A stretch of DNA of 64,000 nt from Leptospiraceae bacterium. Lineage in GTDB: Bacteria; Spirochaetota; Leptospiria; Leptospirales; Leptospiraceae. Positions 37,334-46,915 of this stretch are shown piece by piece. The stretch spans positions 1,608,614 to 1,672,613 of the forward strand of contig JADJSX010000023.1 of the NCBI GenBank assembly GCA_016711485.1, read 5' to 3'. Positions within the stretch are counted from its first letter, which is position 1. The number at the start of each line of letters is the position of its first letter. Below the pieces are notes generated by a model, which made no database searches, was not told the origin of the DNA, and saw only the letters and a list, made by a program, of their open reading frames with translations. A program made the position numbers and the translations under genes.

Positions 37334-38233
37334 TTGGCTAGCAGTGCTCAAGTAAAATTACTTCAAAACTTTCAAGAATATCTCTCCGTAGAAAAAGGAT
37401 TAAGCGACAATTCCATTTTTTCTTACGGATATGATTTAAACAAGTTCAAATCCTATCTAGATAAACAACAGATTGATTTGCTAAATGTGCAGTCCAAAGA
37501 TATTATGAAATTTTTAGTAGAAGAAAAAAGCCGAAAAATTTCCTCTAAAACTCTTGCACGAGAAGTAGTCGCAATACGCCAATTTTACAAATACCTTCGA
37601 GACGAAAAACAACTTGATTTTAATCCGACAGACAAAATCGAAACTCCTGAGGTAATGCGTGCGATTCCCGATCACCTCACTCTCGATGAAATCAACGAAC
37701 TATTCGACAAAATCAAAGAAGACAATATTTACGAACTAAGAGACAAGTGTATTTTCGAGTTACTTTATTCTTCCGGTCTTCGAATTTCCGAAGCCTGCAA
37801 TTTAAAAATGGAAGATGTAGACTTGGAAAACATGGCTATTGCTATTGAGGGTAAGGGCGGTAAGGCGCGACTTGTTCCGTTCGGAGAAAAAGCATTAAAT
37901 ATCATCCAACGTTACTTAGAGAAAAGTCGTCCCGAAATTTTAAAAATTCGTAAATGTGATTATATATTTGTTTCTAAAAAAGGATCTTTCATCAACCGCA
38001 AATCTGTTTGGCGTTTACTTAATCTCTACATCAAACGCACTGGGATTCAAAAGAAAGTTACTCCGCATACTCTACGTCATTCGTTTGCTACTCATTTACT
38101 TGAGAACCACGCAGATCTTCGTTCTGTTCAAGAATTACTCGGTCATATCGACATTTCTACAACGCAGATTTATACACAAATGGCAAACAAGTCTCTCAAG
38201 GAAGTTCACAAGAAACACCATCCTAGGGGTTAA
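37334..38233 (+). CDS. xerD: Tyrosine recombinase XerD-like
   Basis: 299 residues starting at a TTG; no better ATG is in frame near it. N-terminal SAM-like core-binding domain (about 8-95) and catalytic domain (about 108-295). Catalytic residues are visible: Arg in SSGLRISEA, Lys in GKGGKAR, HTLRHSFATHLL, LGH in LLGHIDISTT, and the Tyr nucleophile in TQIYTQM. Length and context suit the chromosome-dimer resolvase rather than a phage integrase. No att-like duplication was seen nearby. Confidence 0.93.
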   Translation: MASSAQVKLLQNFQEYLSVEKGLSDNSIFSYGYDLNKFKSYLDKQQIDLLNVQSKDIMKFLVEEKSRKISSKTLAREVVAIRQFYKYLRDEKQLDFNPTDKIETPEVMRAIPDHLTLDEINELFDKIKEDNIYELRDKCIFELLYSSGLRISEACNLKMEDVDLENMAIAIEGKGGKARLVPFGEKALNIIQRYLEKSRPEILKIRKCDYIFVSKKGSFINRKSVWRLLNLYIKRTGIQKKVTPHTLRHSFATHLLENHADLRSVQELLGHIDISTTQIYTQMANKSLKEVHKKHHPRG

Positions 38234-38359
38234 TTTAAAATTACCACCGAAATGGATGGTTTAGATAAATACTTGCAGGCAAAGCTGCATTTTTGTAACC
38301 AGACGAAAACGAAAAAGTTCTTTCGCTTGGTCTAAAGTGATACTACAGGATCTTTTAGT

Positions 38360-38764
38360 CTACAAAATATTACGGAATGATTTTTTATTTATTTTGTAAA
38401 CAATATAATCGGAATCCAAGGTGATAATCTGTTTGATATTCATTTCTTCGGATAATAATACAAGACTAGCATCTGCCAAATCCATTGGGACATTTTTGTA
38501 TTTCAAAATCAGCTTTCGTAATTTTTCTAAATTTGCCTTGCCCATTTCGGGAATTTGGATTGGGTCTTTTTGGAGCCATTGTAAAAAATCAGACTGAACG
38601 TTTGGATTGAAATTTAAAAAATGCATTGTCTCTGTGAGGACAGGCCATGTTGTATAAAGTTTTCCAGTGAAGCTTTGGAAAAAACTTAAAACCTTTTTAT
38701 GGTGTTTGTCTGAGTTGTCAAATAAGGCAATGAGTGGTCCTGCATCAAGTAGAGCGCTTTGCAT
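38360..38764 (-). CDS. vapC: PIN-domain toxin (VapC-like)
   Basis: 134 residues. Acidic residues of a PIN RNase active site occur at DAGPLIALFD (about 7), LTETMHFL (about 46), MDLADASLVLLSE (about 97-103) and TLDSDY (about 117). The protein is thus likely an Mg-dependent ribonuclease whose RNA target is unknown. It overlaps the antitoxin gene by 20 bases, the usual coupling for VapBC pairs. Confidence 0.9.
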   Translation of the reverse strand: MQSALLDAGPLIALFDNSDKHHKKVLSFFQSFTGKLYTTWPVLTETMHFLNFNPNVQSDFLQWLQKDPIQIPEMGKANLEKLRKLILKYKNVPMDLADASLVLLSEEMNIKQIITLDSDYIVYKINKKSFRNIL

Positions 38765-38993
38765 TCCATTTCTCTTTTAGTCGTTTTTTATAGTTTTCTG
38801 AATTATCTTTTACGCCGCTTCCGTATTTACCGAAAAATTCTTTTCCGAGTTCGTATGCAGAAGTCCTTTTTTGGTATGCTTCAAAGTATAATTCTATCGC
38901 CTCTCGGAGTAATTCCGATTTGGTTTTCTTTTCAGAACGACAAATTTCTTCTAATTTATCTTCTAGTATGGCTGGTAGTCTCAAAGCTAACAT
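38745..38993 (-). CDS. vapB: Ribbon-helix-helix antitoxin partner of VapC
   Basis: 82 residues from the ATG at 38993, which begins MLALRLP, the expected DNA-binding beta strand. Further in-frame ATGs upstream would only add residues read from the operator. EDKLEEICRSEKKTKSELLREAIELYFEAY is the RHH helix-turn-helix pair. The C-terminal 35 residues (GKEFFGKYGSGVKDNSENY) should bind and block the toxin. It probably represses its own operon by binding the palindrome that contains its start codon. Confidence 0.85.
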   Translation of the reverse strand: MLALRLPAILEDKLEEICRSEKKTKSELLREAIELYFEAYQKRTSAYELGKEFFGKYGSGVKDNSENYKKRLKEKWNAKRST

Positions 38994-39019
38994 GTATAAC
39001 ATTGTGTTATACATGTTAG
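38987..39019. promoter_or_regulatory. Perfect operator palindrome of the vapBC operon
   Basis: CTAACATGTATAAC at 38987-39000, a 5-base spacer ATTGT, then the exact reverse complement GTTATACATGTTAG at 39006-39019. It covers the antitoxin start codon and the bases just upstream. RHH antitoxins usually bind such sites to autoregulate. Because it covers the start, the mRNA would also form a hairpin that hides the start codon. Confidence 0.8.
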
Positions 39020-39045
39020 GATTTGTAAAGACTTTTTTGTAAACA

Positions 39046-39927
39046 TTAGACAAAAACCACACTGCGCATACTCATTGATCCCATATCAATGGAGTCATTG
39101 AAAAATTGAAACTCATCTGTCTTATCCCTTAGCCCCAGTGTATAAAGGAGAGGCAGATAATGCTCGTTAGTCGGATGAGCTAGGTTTGCAATTTGTCCAA
39201 GTTTTTGATATTCAATAAGCGGTTTATTATTGTTATCCTCAATGCTTTTTTTGACAAGACCGTCGAATTCAATTGCCCAATCAAATGGTTTTGCATTTTC
39301 TTCCCACCTAACTTGTCTTAGGTTATGAACTACATTTCCACTTCCTATAATTAATACTCCCTTAGCGCGTAATGCTGATAATTCTTTTCCTAGGTCAAAA
39401 TGGTATTGAAGTGATTTGTAATAATCAATGCTCATTTGAAAAACAGGAATATTTGCCTTGGGAAACATATTTAATAGAACTGACCAAGATCCATGGTCTA
39501 ATCCCCATTCATAATCTTCTAATACGTTAGTCGATTTAACCGTATCAATTGTAAGTTTTGCATATTCAGGCGAGCCGGCTGCTGGGTATTGTTGTTTAAA
39601 TAGTTCGTCTGGAAAACCTCCGAAGTCGTGAATCGTTTTGGGTTTATCTACCATCGTCACAGCAGTTCCCTTTGTAAGCCAGTGAGCCGAAATACAAAGA
39701 ATTGCATTTGGAGTAGGAATTTTCTTTCCAATCTCTGCCCATACATCTCTGTAGGGGTTAGGGGTAATGGCAAACATGGGATTTCCATGTCCCACAAAGA
39801 TTACTGGCATTTTGCCGCTTTTGGATTTACTTTGTAAAATATTGTTTAATTCTTTTGTATTCATATCACAACCAGTTAGTGTTAGTAAAGATAGTATTTT
39901 TAAAAATGATTTTCTATTTATTTTCAT
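39046..39927 (-). CDS. Exported LigB/YgiD-type extradiol ring-cleavage dioxygenase homologue
   Basis: 293 residues. Metal-site segments of the DODA/YgiD family are present: VGHGNPMFAI (about 46), CISAHWLTKGTAV (about 78-90), LDHGSWSVLLNMFP and SGNVVHNLR. YgiD-type enzymes cleave catechols such as DOPA. Unlike cytoplasmic family members, this one has an N-terminal signal with a lipobox-like LTLTGC ending at Cys19, so it may be an exported lipoprotein. The substrate is unknown. It borders the vapBC pair and the repeat array. Confidence 0.82.
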   Translation of the reverse strand: MKINRKSFLKILSLLTLTGCDMNTKELNNILQSKSKSGKMPVIFVGHGNPMFAITPNPYRDVWAEIGKKIPTPNAILCISAHWLTKGTAVTMVDKPKTIHDFGGFPDELFKQQYPAAGSPEYAKLTIDTVKSTNVLEDYEWGLDHGSWSVLLNMFPKANIPVFQMSIDYYKSLQYHFDLGKELSALRAKGVLIIGSGNVVHNLRQVRWEENAKPFDWAIEFDGLVKKSIEDNNNKPLIEYQKLGQIANLAHPTNEHYLPLLYTLGLRDKTDEFQFFNDSIDMGSMSMRSVVFV

Positions 39928-40885
39928 TTGCGTTTTTTATATTCGTTCTATATTTCTCTGAGTCAATTCTATTTAGACTTGTTGGTTTTTTGCTAATTGG
40001 GTTAAGGGGAGAAAGAGTTTAGCCACGAATTGCACGAATGTCCACGAATGGGTTTTGGGATCAGGGATGGTTTTTATATTCGTGTTAATTCGTGTCATTA
40101 GTGGTTGATAAAAGAGTTTAGCCACGAATTGCACGAATGTTCACGAATGGTTTTTGGGATCACGGATAGATTTTATATTCGTGTTAATTCGTGTCATTAG
40201 TGGTTAAAAAGAGTTTAGCCACGAATGGGTTTTGGGATCAGGGATGGTTTTTATATTCGTGTCATTAGTGGTTAAAAAGAGTTTAGCCACGAATTGCACG
40301 AATGTCCACGAATGGGTTTTGGGATCAGGGATGGTTTTTATATTCGTGTTAATTCGTGTCATTAGTGGTTAAAAGAAGAGTTTAGCCACGAATTGCACGA
40401 ATGTCCACGAATGGTTTTTGGGATCACGGATGGTTTTTATATTCGTGTTAATTCGTGTCATTCGTGGTTGATAAAAGAGTTTAGCCACGAATTGCACGAA
40501 TGTTCACGAATGGTTTTTGGGATCACGGATGGTTTTTATATTCGTGTTAATTCGTGTCATTAGTGGTTAAAAAGAGTTTAGCCACGAATTGCACGAATGT
40601 CCACGAATGGTTTTTGGGATCACGGATAGGTTTTATATTCGTGTTAATTCGTGTCATTAGTGGTTGATAAAAGAGTTTAGCCACGAATTGCACGAATGTT
40701 CACGAATGGTTTTTGGGATCAGGGATGGTTTTTATATTCGTGTTAATTCGTGTCATTAGTGGTTAAAAAGAGTTTAGCCACGAATTGCACGAATGTTCAC
40801 GAATGGTTTTTGGGGTTTGAAAAATTACTATTTTGTCTGGAGGGTGGTGTATTATATGGAAAAATAGGGTGGAGTATAGGACTAT
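39928..40885. other. Intergenic region dominated by a palindromic repeat array
   Basis: 958 bases without a gene, between the dioxygenase gene (start at 39927) and the defence-like operon. Positions 40015-40816 are a tandem repeat array. The last 70 bases lead into the next gene, whose ribosome site is probably AGGA at about 40878; no convincing promoter was identified. Confidence 0.7.
40015..40816. repeat. Tandem array of CACGAAT-type palindromic repeats, eight copies plus one partial
   Basis: Units begin AGCCACGAAT at 40021, 40120, 40217, 40285, 40384, 40483, 40580, 40679 and 40776. Spacings are 99, 97, 68, 99, 99, 97, 99 and 97 bases. The left arm AGCCACGAATTGCACGAATG and the right arm ATTCGTGTTAATTCGTGTCA are imperfect reverse complements, so each unit can fold into a hairpin. 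The third unit has lost part of both arms. Linkers alternate between GGTTGATAAAAGAG and GGTTAAAAAGAG, which suggests amplification of a two-unit block. Confidence 0.95.
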
Positions 40886-41275
40886 ATGAGTATTAAATTG
40901 GACTTTTTAGAGCTAAAGAGATTTTTAAAAGGGGAGAAGCTTGGGTTTTTTATGCCTACAGAAATTTGGTCTGTCAGTGAATGTGTTTCTAAATCGAAAA
41001 CTTATCTAGATCGAGTTAGAATCCTTTCTAAAACAACTCTTGTCGATAACAAAACTGCTTCAGCTATCTATGATAAGATAGAAAAATTGGCACCTATAGT
41101 TTCCAACCTACCGGAAGATGCTAAAACTAAATTTTCCTTAGTATGTCAATACTTCACGCAAACCGAAGATGAGGAAGACGATCTAAACTCACCCGTCGGT
41201 TTTGATGATGATGCTGAAATCATAAATCTATTAATTGAATCCATCGGTTCTCCTGTAGAGCTGATTCAATTGTAA
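40886..41275 (+). CDS. Small acidic protein at the head of the defence-like operon
   Basis: 129 residues, soluble. The C-terminal third is acidic (TQTEDEEDDLNSPVGFDDDAEIINLLIESIG). The stretch GFDDDAEIINLLI is reminiscent of the end of DUF1232/YkvA domains, but the membrane part of that family is absent and the match is weak. The gap to the SNF2 helicase gene is 12 bases, so it belongs to the same operon. It is probably an accessory subunit or regulator of the system; function unknown. Confidence 0.6.
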   Translation: MSIKLDFLELKRFLKGEKLGFFMPTEIWSVSECVSKSKTYLDRVRILSKTTLVDNKTASAIYDKIEKLAPIVSNLPEDAKTKFSLVCQYFTQTEDEEDDLNSPVGFDDDAEIINLLIESIGSPVELIQL

Positions 41276-41287
41276 TCAGGAGTAACT

Positions 41288-44221
41288 ATGAACCTTATTG
41301 CCCCTTCTCAAAGAATCCGTTGCCGTAATGCGGAATGGTTAGTAAAAAGTATTAAATCTTATTCTGGAAGGCAAATCCTTCGCTGTGTTGGGATTGATCC
41401 ACTTGTAAAAAATCAGGAAAGAATTTTTATAGAACCACTCGATACTTTTGAAGTCATCGAACCAGAAGATACAAAGTTAGTAGAGGATGATTCCAACCAA
41501 TACAAAAAAACAAAATTTTATCTAGAAGCGCGGCTAAGAAGTATTCCCCTCTTGGGTCGAAAAATGGATTGGGAAGAACTTGGAGTATTCAATCTATATA
41601 ATTTTCAAAAAACTTCTGTTTTAAAAGCATTACAAAAAGTTCAATCTAGACTTCTCATTGCCGATGCTGTAGGTTTAGGAAAAACTATTCAGGTAGGAAT
41701 GATTGTTTCTGAATTAATGAGGCGTGGCACTGCAGATAAAATTCTAGTATTAACAAAAAAGTCCATGCTTAAACAATTTCAATCCGAACTCTGGAATAAA
41801 TTTAACATTCCTCTCATACGAATGGACTCGGAAGCCATTTCTAAACTCAGAACAAAAATTCCTTCTAATAAAAATCCTTTTGATATTTATCACAAAGCAA
41901 TTCTATCTATTGACACATTAAAACAAAGTATTAAGTATGAGCATTTTTTAGAAGAGATAAACTGGGATATTGTGATCATTGATGAAGCGCATAACGTTGC
42001 AGGAGCCTCTGGTATACAAAAAAATGAAAGTTATAGATTAGCAAGATTGTTATCCAAAAAGGCAAAACATTTTTTACTTACAACAGCCACTCCTCACAAC
42101 GGAAAAAAAGAAACCTTTGGACGACTTTTGAGTTTAGTTGATCCGTCTTCTATGCCTGATCCGAATATGGAAATCTACGATGTAGAAGATATTAGAGATC
42201 ATTTTGTGATGAGATTCAAAGAAGAAGTTCGCAGAGAGATAAATGAGCAAATGAAAGAAGCAAAGATTATTTCCTTAAAAGATACAAGCCAAGATGCTAC
42301 TGAATCAGAAAAGAAAATATTGGAAATGATTGCTTCTCTTAGAAACCAAACTAAAAAAGTTAAAGGGAAAAGAGATAGTATCCGCTTGTTGCAATATGGA
42401 TATTACAAACTTTTTTTAAGTAGTCCCGAAGCATTGAAGAAAACCTTAGAGGCAAGATTGAATACTTTATCCAAAAATCAGGAAGAAGAAATTTCAGGTG
42501 AGGAAAAAATTCTAAAAACAATTCAATCCTCCCTTTCCAAGGAAACAATTTCCAAAAGTACAAGGTTTGCCGTATTGTTAAAATGTTTGAAAGAGATTGG
42601 TTGGGATGGAAGTTCTAACTCGCCTAGAGTTTTAGTATTTACCGAATATGTTCAAACCGAAAAAAAATTATCTCATGCATTAGCAGAGTCTTTTTCGATT
42701 CCTTTTAATCCAGCACCGGAAACTCCTGCCAATGAAAAAATTCTAATGATAGATGGTTCAACTCCGGAAAAAACCTTGATGGATAGTGTAGAGGCATTTG
42801 CAACTGGGGGAACGAGTGTAAGAATCATGATTGCGACTGACGTTGCCTCAGAAGGAATCAATCTTCATCATAGTTGTCATCATATCATCCATTATGATCT
42901 TCCGTGGTCAGTGATTACTCTTATCCAGAGAAATGGACGTATTGATCGAATCGGTCAAACGATAACTCCTGAGATTCGTTATCTAAAAGTAAATTCAGGA
43001 ACAGAAGCATTTAGTGCGGATGAAAAGATTTTTGATAAACTCACCCAAAAGGCAGAAGAAATCAACAAACTCAGAAAGGAAGCAGAAAGTGTACTCAATC
43101 TTTTTGATGCAGAAAGAGAAACACAGTACATTGGGGAAAAAATTATCGAAGGAGAAAATCCGGAAACAATCTTAGAAAAACCAGCGACCCTAGACCTTGG
43201 TGGAATGGATGAAATGGAAGAACTGATGCGTCAGTTGCAAGCTTTAAACACAAATTCAGAATCAGAAACAAATGAAGAGCTTTTAACAGGTTGGAAGGAA
43301 CTTTATACGGATAAAGATTTCTTTTTGCAGGGTTATAATTATATCAAAGAAAAACACCCCGATGATTTTTTAGATTTGGAGGAAACGGAAAACTTCATTG
43401 GATTTACTCCTCCCGAAGAAGTGAAAAAAAGACTCGGATCACCTTCCCAATCTGCTGATCTGATTTATGGTGCAACTTCCCTTGCTCCTGAGGTTTGGAG
43501 AGTGGTAGGAAATCAATTTCGTTTGAGTGATGATAAAGAATATGTTTTAAAATCGTTTGAAGCTGCCAAGGTGAATAAAGAAATGGGACATTGGTCTAAT
43601 GTGAGTTATCTCAACCGACACAATCCAATTATGAATTGGCTGACCGAAAGGTTGCTTTTAGAATTTGCTAGAGGGGAAGCCCCTCTCATTATAAGTAAAA
43701 ATTTATCCAAAGACAATTTAGTATTTTTCTTTATCGGTCAGGTTAGCTCTAAAACAGGAGAGCCTCTTCTTATACTTCCTCATGCTGTTAAAATTGCTCC
43801 CGGAAATAAAGTCGAAATCATGTCCTATGATGAATTTTTAAAAAGCATTCAAATTAAAACGTTAGTCAACACAAAGAATCCTCCGGGGATGAAAAATGCA
43901 AACATCCTCATTCCAAAAGCTGTAGCTAGAAGTAAAAAATTTTTAAAAGAAGAAATGGAAAAAGTTCATACTTTAAATAAGGAAAAATCCACATCTTACA
44001 TCAGAACATTAAGTCGTTGGTCTAAAAAGAAAACCGATTTATTAAAATCACAAATGAGTAAAATGACAGCTAACCAAAAAAGATTTGCAGAGTTAGATAA
44101 ACAAATTGAAGAAACCAAATTATATGTAAAAGAAAAAACTGAAATGGTCCAAAAAAGTTTCGAACACGAAGACAATCCTCTAACAGAATTAATCTTAGTT
44201 GTGGAAGGAAGCGGCAAATGA
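41288..44221 (+). CDS. SNF2-family helicase, DrmD-like
   Basis: 977 residues. A superfamily 2 translocase with Walker A ADAVGLGKT (about 125-133), DEAH box IIDEAHN (about 230-236), motif III TTATPHNG and, in the second RecA lobe, ATDVASEGINL and LIQRNGRIDRIGQ (about 545-557). A long C-terminal region with coiled-coil character follows (about 580-977). Sequence style and the following adenine methyltransferase match the DrmD helicase of class 1 DISARM. It overlaps the methyltransferase by four bases (ATGA). No frameshift or stop was seen, so this member of the system is intact. Confidence 0.85.
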   Translation: MNLIAPSQRIRCRNAEWLVKSIKSYSGRQILRCVGIDPLVKNQERIFIEPLDTFEVIEPEDTKLVEDDSNQYKKTKFYLEARLRSIPLLGRKMDWEELGVFNLYNFQKTSVLKALQKVQSRLLIADAVGLGKTIQVGMIVSELMRRGTADKILVLTKKSMLKQFQSELWNKFNIPLIRMDSEAISKLRTKIPSNKNPFDIYHKAILSIDTLKQSIKYEHFLEEINWDIVIIDEAHNVAGASGIQKNESYRLARLLSKKAKHFLLTTATPHNGKKETFGRLLSLVDPSSMPDPNMEIYDVEDIRDHFVMRFKEEVRREINEQMKEAKIISLKDTSQDATESEKKILEMIASLRNQTKKVKGKRDSIRLLQYGYYKLFLSSPEALKKTLEARLNTLSKNQEEEISGEEKILKTIQSSLSKETISKSTRFAVLLKCLKEIGWDGSSNSPRVLVFTEYVQTEKKLSHALAESFSIPFNPAPETPANEKILMIDGSTPEKTLMDSVEAFATGGTSVRIMIATDVASEGINLHHSCHHIIHYDLPWSVITLIQRNGRIDRIGQTITPEIRYLKVNSGTEAFSADEKIFDKLTQKAEEINKLRKEAESVLNLFDAERETQYIGEKIIEGENPETILEKPATLDLGGMDEMEELMRQLQALNTNSESETNEELLTGWKELYTDKDFFLQGYNYIKEKHPDDFLDLEETENFIGFTPPEEVKKRLGSPSQSADLIYGATSLAPEVWRVVGNQFRLSDDKEYVLKSFEAAKVNKEMGHWSNVSYLNRHNPIMNWLTERLLLEFARGEAPLIISKNLSKDNLVFFFIGQVSSKTGEPLLILPHAVKIAPGNKVEIMSYDEFLKSIQIKTLVNTKNPPGMKNANILIPKAVARSKKFLKEEMEKVHTLNKEKSTSYIRTLSRWSKKKTDLLKSQMSKMTANQKRFAELDKQIEETKLYVKEKTEMVQKSFEHEDNPLTELILVVEGSGK

Positions 44222-46701
44222 CAAACACATCCATTCATAATATAGGCGAATACTATAGCCCTCATTATCTTGAGTCCGCATTTTCTGAAGATATAAAAAA
44301 ACTATTCACAGAAAAAGAAGAATTTCTAAAAGCATCCGAAAAACTAAGAGGGAGTTCAGAAATTTATTTTGAAGCCAAAGAAGAAGCAATTTCTAAAAAA
44401 GATAAAAAAGGAAACAAAGTAATAAGTTTAGAAAATAGAATATTTTCGGTTTTAGGTTTTGAAAATCTTTCTTATTTGCAATATGAATTTCCTTCCGAAA
44501 AAACATATATTTCTCTAAGAGGGATGGTAGAGAGACTTGGAAGTCCATACCTTGCTTTACTTACTTCTAACCGATTTTTTCTGAGAGAAGAGAATTGTTT
44601 AGAGCTTCCTTTTGTATCTGAGAATGTTGGTTCTGAAGAATGGAAACCTGCTAAGTTTTCCACACTTTCCAAAGCGGTGCTTCATATTTTTTCCAGAGAA
44701 GGCTCGCCTCGTTGGGTGATTTGTTATTGTGGTTCTTCGCTTTATCTATTTGATAAATATTCTTTTTTTGAAGGAAAGTATTTGGAAATCGATTTGGATG
44801 ATGCATTCGGAAGAAAAGAGACGATTGTATTTAGAGAAATTACAGCTCTTCTTCATCATTCTTCTTTTATTGTCGAAGGAGAAGTTTTCCATGATCGTTT
44901 GGAGGATAATAGCCATAAGTATGCGTTTGGTGTAACTTCCAAATTGCAGAATGCTGTCAGAGAAGCAATTGAACTTCTGGGAAATGATTGGGTAAATTAC
45001 CGTAAGTCGAAAAAGTTATCTAGTCAAAAACTTTCCGAAAAAGAAAAATTAGACCTAGGGGAAGATCTAAGTGCAGAGCGTTTGAAACACGAAGCTCTTG
45101 TTTATATCTATCGTATTTTATTTTGTTTGTATGCGGAGGCTAGAGAGGATAGCGGTCTTTTGCCGATGAAAAGCGAGGAATACAGATTTGGTTATTCTTT
45201 AGAATCTCTGCGGGATTTAGAACTTGTACCTTTGAATATAGAAACGATAAACGGAACCTATTTCCATGAACATCTAAAAAAACTTTTTTCTCTGGTGCAA
45301 AATGGATTTCCGACTAATGCGGATAATATGCTCGGAATTTTAATCAAAGACTTTCCCTTTGAACTTCCCGCACTTACTTCTTCTCTTTTTAATCCATCGG
45401 AAACTTTTCTTTTGGACCATGCAGAATTGACCAATGAAACTTTACAAAAAGTAATTGTAAGACTTTCTTTAAGCGAAAGTATGAAGGGCAAAGGCAGAGG
45501 TAGAATCAATTATGCCGAACTTGGAATTTCGCAACTTGGGGCGGTGTATGAGGGGCTACTCAGTTATTCCGCTATTTTTGCGGATACGGATTTGATTCAT
45601 GTAGGACCTAAAGATTGTCACTTTGAAGACTCTTCCATTCAGACCTGGTTTGTTCCTAAATCACGAATCAAAGATTTTTCTGTCGAAGAAGTAGAACAAC
45701 GGGGAACCGGCGCTAGGATTTATCCAGAGGGAAGTTTTTTACTGTATCTTTCGCATGTCGATAGAGAGCGGACAGCTTCTTTTTATACTCCGGAGGTGTT
45801 AACCAAATGTCTTGTGGAAGAAGCAATTGAAGAACTTTTGAAAGAAGTCCATTCTGCGGATGAAATTTTACAACTCAAACTCTGTGAGCCTGCGATGGGC
45901 TCCGGTGCAATTTTGCATGAGGCAGTCGGTCAGCTCGCGACCAAATACCTCGAAGCCAAACAAAAAGAAATTGGTAAAACGATTAACCCCGAAGACTTCC
46001 AATCGGAATGGAAAAAAGTAAAATACTATATCACGACTCGAAATGCATACGGTGTGGATTTGAATCCGATGGCGGTCGAGCTTGGTAGTTTGTCTTTGTG
46101 GCTCGGAACCCAATTTAGGATTTTGGAAGAAAAAGAATTTCTCTCTCCTGTGCCTTGGTTTGGTCTAAGACTTCGTTCGGGTAATTCTCTCATTGGTGCG
46201 AGAAGAGCTGTTTGGACGTTTGAGGAAATTAAAAGTAAAAAACATTTAAAAGACGATAGTTCTCCTCGTTTGCTTGCACCGGGTGAAAAACGAATGAAAA
46301 ATGAACTCTATCATTTTTTGGTGTTTGATCCTGATATGGCGCCTATTGCTTCGGATGCGCTTGCGAAAGAATACTTTCCCGATGAATGCAAAGAGATGAA
46401 AGAATGGTTGGAGAAAGAAGTAAAATCTATCTGGGAAGATGGGGACATCAAATCGGCGATGGAAATTTCCGAGAAGATTGATTTACTCTGGGAGGAATAT
46501 TCCAAAGACAGACTTGTTGCTTTAAAAAAGACTGACCCTGTTTTACATCTCTGGCCTAATCATTACAGTTATGAAAATCCGTTAGATATAACCACGAAGG
46601 AAGAGGTAAAAGAAAAACTGGAATCCTCTTCTGGTGCCTTCCAACGTTTAAAACTACTCATGGACGTCTGGTGCGGGCTTTACTTTGTAGATATACAGGG
46701 A

Positions 46702-46789
46702 TTAGCCACGAATGGCACGAATGAACACGAATTTAAGAAAGATAAAAATGAAAAAAAACCATTCGTGTCCATTAGTGCCATTCGTGGTT
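46702..46789 (+). repeat. CACGAAT-type palindrome inserted in frame in the methyltransferase gene, copy 1
   Basis: Left arm TTAGCCACGAATGGCACGAA at 46702-46721, continuing to 46732. Right arm begins ATTCGTGTCCATTAGTGCC at 46761 and ends TTCGTGGTT at 46789. A 28-base A-rich loop separates them. Same family as the 40015-40816 array. It is read in frame as LATNGTNEHEF ... FVSISAIRG. Confidence 0.9.
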
Positions 46790-46832
46790 CAAAAAATCTG
46801 GAAGAGGGATTAGCCACGAATGATGAAGAGGG

Positions 46833-46915
46833 TTTAGCCACGAATGACACTAATGAACACGAATATAAAAAAAATGAAAAAGAAAAATTCGTGAACATTC
46901 GTGTAATTCGTGGCT
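46833..46915 (+). repeat. CACGAAT-type palindrome inserted in frame in the methyltransferase gene, copy 2
   Basis: TTAGCCACGAATGACACTAA at the left and TTCGTGTAATTCGTGGCTC at the right. A solitary left-arm fragment, TTAGCCACGAATGA, precedes it at 46810-46823. It is read in frame as LATNDTNEHEY ... FVNIRVIRG. With copy 1 it adds about 75 codons between YFVDIQ and LLPTRRAFLVV. Confidence 0.88.

Noticed and set aside
37334..38233. Phage or island integrase
   Set aside because: The tyrosine recombinase has the length and motifs of housekeeping XerD, with no att-like duplication, tRNA gene or phage gene nearby.
40015..40816. CRISPR array
   Set aside because: Regular spacing near 97-99 bases suggested it, but the whole unit is conserved, there are no unique spacers of 25-45 bases, the repeats are long hairpins and no cas genes are present.
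40817..40855. Sigma-70 promoter TTGAAA ... TATTAT for the defence operon
   Set aside because: The spacer is 27 bases, too long for a functional -35/-10 pair.
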